From contig NZ_CP036276.1 in assembly GCF_007747995.1 (NCBI RefSeq), positions 5,694,001-5,758,000 of the forward strand: 64,000 nucleotides of DNA, in the 5' to 3' direction. Below the pieces are notes generated by a model. That model was not told where the DNA came from. It saw only the letters and a program-made list of their open reading frames with translations, and ran no database searches. This DNA comes from Symmachiella dynata. GTDB taxonomy: Bacteria; Planctomycetota; Planctomycetia; Planctomycetales; Planctomycetaceae. Position numbers and translations under genes: made by a program. Positions 62,446 through 64,000 of the stretch are shown here, piece by piece. The first letter of the stretch is position 1. Every line of letters begins with the position of its first letter.

Positions 62446-63246
62446 ATGCAGCCTTTGAATTGGAACGACATTTATCGAGTCTCTGAAAAACGGCGTGTTG
62501 CGACGCAAGCTGAGATGGAACGGTTGCGTGAGGCCTGCGGCGTGCTTCCCGTAGGATATCAAGAATTCATTAGCGAATTCGGTTTTGGGGAATTTGACTC
62601 GATTCTCGTCATGCATCCCGAAGATGTGTTCGGCCAAATAAATCTGCTTCGAGAAAGTCTCGCCGAATGGCGATGCATGTGCCAGGATTTTGACCAACCG
62701 GTCATGATACCTGAGCAGTCGGTTGAAGACGCCGTTCCACTGGCGAGAACAGACTGGGGTGACTATTACTTTTGTACTCCATCTGATCCGGGCGTGCTTC
62801 GATATATTTGGCGTGGGCACGATTCAGATTCCAACCCCTCCGTACTCCCCTTAGGGTTTCTAAACCCATTCATACATCGGGAAGAAAATCAAGCACCGGA
62901 AGAATTGGGGCAGGAAAACCTAGTCTTCGACGCTTTTCGAGACGTGTTTAAATATCACGTCCATTTAAGCGGTTCAAAAATAAGCCCCGACGCTCCGGAC
63001 ACACTGGCGATCTTGACCCGCGATGTGCTTGATTGTCTTAGACCAAACAAGGTCGTCGAGGATAAGGAAATTCGGATTACGACCGCCTATGTGAAGAGGT
63101 TTGGGGCAGAGGTCGACATTGGGTTTCGAGCAAGAGAGTCTCAGTTTTACATTTTTGCCCATTGTGATTTTGAAGAGGAGAGCAATTTCATTGAGTGCTT
63201 GGCGAAACTTAAAAACGACGGATACGCAATTGACGTCGTTTCCTAA
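62446..63246 (+). CDS. SMI1/KNR4-family protein
   Basis: A 266-residue protein. The N-terminal half is a SMI1/KNR4 domain: TQAEMERLREACGVLPVGYQEFISEFGFGEFDSILVMHPEDV, then DWGDYYFCTPSDPGVLRYIW and FLNPF. In bacteria this fold is common among immunity proteins to polymorphic toxins and in peptidase or nuclease antitoxins. The second half (about 150-266) is mixed and unrecognised. No toxin gene stands next to it. ATG at 62446 is chosen because the conserved region starts there; the frame is open further upstream over the previous gene. Role is unknown. Confidence 0.78.
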   Translation: MQPLNWNDIYRVSEKRRVATQAEMERLREACGVLPVGYQEFISEFGFGEFDSILVMHPEDVFGQINLLRESLAEWRCMCQDFDQPVMIPEQSVEDAVPLARTDWGDYYFCTPSDPGVLRYIWRGHDSDSNPSVLPLGFLNPFIHREENQAPEELGQENLVFDAFRDVFKYHVHLSGSKISPDAPDTLAILTRDVLDCLRPNKVVEDKEIRITTAYVKRFGAEVDIGFRARESQFYIFAHCDFEEESNFIECLAKLKNDGYAIDVVS

Positions 63247-63279
63247 CTGGTAGCATCTCAGCGAGTTCTACACGGGCAT

Positions 63280-63349
63280 GGAAGCCCGAATCCGTAGCCC
63301 TCCTGCCGGCTGCGTCGGCCCACAAAGAATCTTTGTGGGCCACCCTGCC
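63280..63349. repeat. Repeat fragments at the end of the accessory stretch
   Basis: 63280-63308 is the second copy of GGAAGCCCGAATC. 63302-63349 matches the right half of the GGTGGCC family, including a perfect palindrome GGCCCACAAAG/CTTTGTGGGCC (63318-63342) and the closing CCACCCTGC. In copy 1 of that family (59582-59607) the same palindrome is decayed on one side. Confidence 0.7.
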
Positions 63350-63384
63350 CTTCCCTGCTTTAAAAATCACCCGTACCAATGCAA

Positions 63385-63413
63385 TTGGCCTCTAACGATC
63401 TGCTAGAGGCCAA
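63385..63413. terminator. Inverted repeat, possible terminator
   Basis: A perfect 10-base-pair stem (TTGGCCTCTA at 63385-63394, TAGAGGCCAA at 63404-63413) lies between convergent genes. An AT-rich stretch follows on the plus strand (GCAATTTCAATTT) and ATTTTT-like bases lie on the minus side, so it could end both transcripts. Confidence 0.55.
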
Positions 63414-63441
63414 GTGCAATTTCAATTTGAAAATTACCGTA

Positions 63442-64000
63442 TTACTTCGCCAGCGAATTTGACCGGTAATACAAATACCCGTCCTCGGCTCCGATCAGGA
63501 AATCGCGAGCACCCTGGCCGTCTAGGTCGATGGTTGTGGGGCTGCTGGAGTGGCCGGAGATTTTTCGTTTGTCGATTTCGCCGGTGTTTTTCAGCACGGT
63601 CTTGCCGTCGCGCGTGCCCATGTTTTTATAAAAATCAGCATTGGTGCTATTCATCAACATGTCGCGCCGACCATCGCCATCGACGTCAACCAGATGGATT
63701 TTACGACGGCCGCTGCCACCGGCGCTCCGCTCGTTGAGTCGCAGCAAGTCTCCCTTCTCATCCGTGAACACACGGGCGCCGGGCAACAATTGCAATTGCT
63801 CCCCATTTTTTTTGCGCTCGAAAAAGGCGAGGTAGCCTTCGTGGTCGAGCATCACCAGATCCATCAAGCCGTCGTCGTTCCAATCGACCATTTCCGGAGT
63901 GGTCCGCCACTGAGTGACGAGTTGTTTGCCGCGCGGATTCCACCACGTCCAAGCCGGTTTGGGGGTCTCTCCCGGCCACTGCACTTCGACCGGTTGAGCA
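63442..64000 (-). CDS. Partial FG-GAP/VCBS-like repeat protein (C-terminal end)
   Basis: The frame runs off the right edge of the window, so only the last 185 or so codons are seen, and any start seen here is not the real one. Two repeat-like units of the FG-GAP/integrin-alpha type carry calcium-binding patterns: VDWNDDGLMDLVMLDHEGYLAFF, VDVDGDGRRDMLMNS and IDLDGQGARDFLIGAEDGYLYY. The latter is followed by a short tail and stop. Such proteins in planctomycetes are exported and may bind carbohydrate or other surface ligands. Convergent with the SMI1/KNR4 gene. Confidence 0.85.
   Translation of the reverse strand, partial: AQPVEVQWPGETPKPAWTWWNPRGKQLVTQWRTTPEMVDWNDDGLMDLVMLDHEGYLAFFERKKNGEQLQLLPGARVFTDEKGDLLRLNERSAGGSGRRKIHLVDVDGDGRRDMLMNSTNADFYKNMGTRDGKTVLKNTGEIDKRKISGHSSSPTTIDLDGQGARDFLIGAEDGYLYYRSNSLAK

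Overview
The window looks like chromosomal DNA of a planctomycete, most likely order Planctomycetales (a Symmachiella- or Gimesia-like lineage is my guess, not shown). The evidence is the gene mix: a prepilin-type DUF1559 protein, a PEP-CTERM protein, a secreted sulfatase, membrane-anchored T-x-ITDAGL-type LRR proteins, a giant alpha-2-macroglobulin-like protein, an excisionase-HTH/receiver fusion, many small lone operons, and several families of short palindromic repeats. I see no rRNA, tRNA, CRISPR array, integrase or transposase gene.

Layout. 1-10 kb: dinB, a secreted CxxCH protein, a histidine kinase/response regulator pair, a DUF3524 glycosyltransferase (the family of tRNA-queuosine mannosyltransferase), and a glutamine-synthetase-like/class-I amidotransferase pair resembling puuA-puuD. 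8.6-13.6 kb (minus strand): dnaE, pyrH, frr. 14-23.7 kb: PEP-CTERM protein, a tandem pair of LRR proteins with identical leaders, a 45-residue membrane protein, a VTT-domain protein, a DUF1559 protein, gpmA, and a DapA-superfamily protein. 24-36.6 kb: large exported proteins, an MTA/SAH-nucleosidase-like protein, a sulfatase, a peptidase-MA-like metalloprotease candidate and a 2041-residue alpha-2-macroglobulin homologue whose thioester site is lost. 36.6-47 kb: an NhaC-type antiporter with extra N- and C-terminal regions, a histidine kinase and HTH-receiver regulator, mnmG, tpx, an EamA permease, thpR, an SDR and an ICMT-like methyltransferase. 47.4-55.3 kb: an orphan motB, a three-gene exporter operon (type I membrane protein, FtsX/MacB-like permease, LolD-like ATPase), an RbsC-type permease, nadK and an FkbM methyltransferase. 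55.5-64 kb: HEAT-repeat protein, TatD-family hydrolase with a small partner, then a more AT-rich-looking accessory stretch (propeller-like protein, TPR/discoidin-like protein, small membrane protein, SMI1/KNR4 protein) studded with dispersed repeats, and a partial FG-GAP protein running off the right edge.

The most interesting unexplained material is (a) at least three dispersed palindromic repeat families, one with compensatory base changes in its hairpin; (b) the exporter operon at 48.8-52.0 kb with an unknown membrane partner; (c) the thioester-less macroglobulin; and (d) a bacterial homologue of the queuosine mannosyltransferase. None of these is proven to be a new system. All functional calls are from reading the sequence only.
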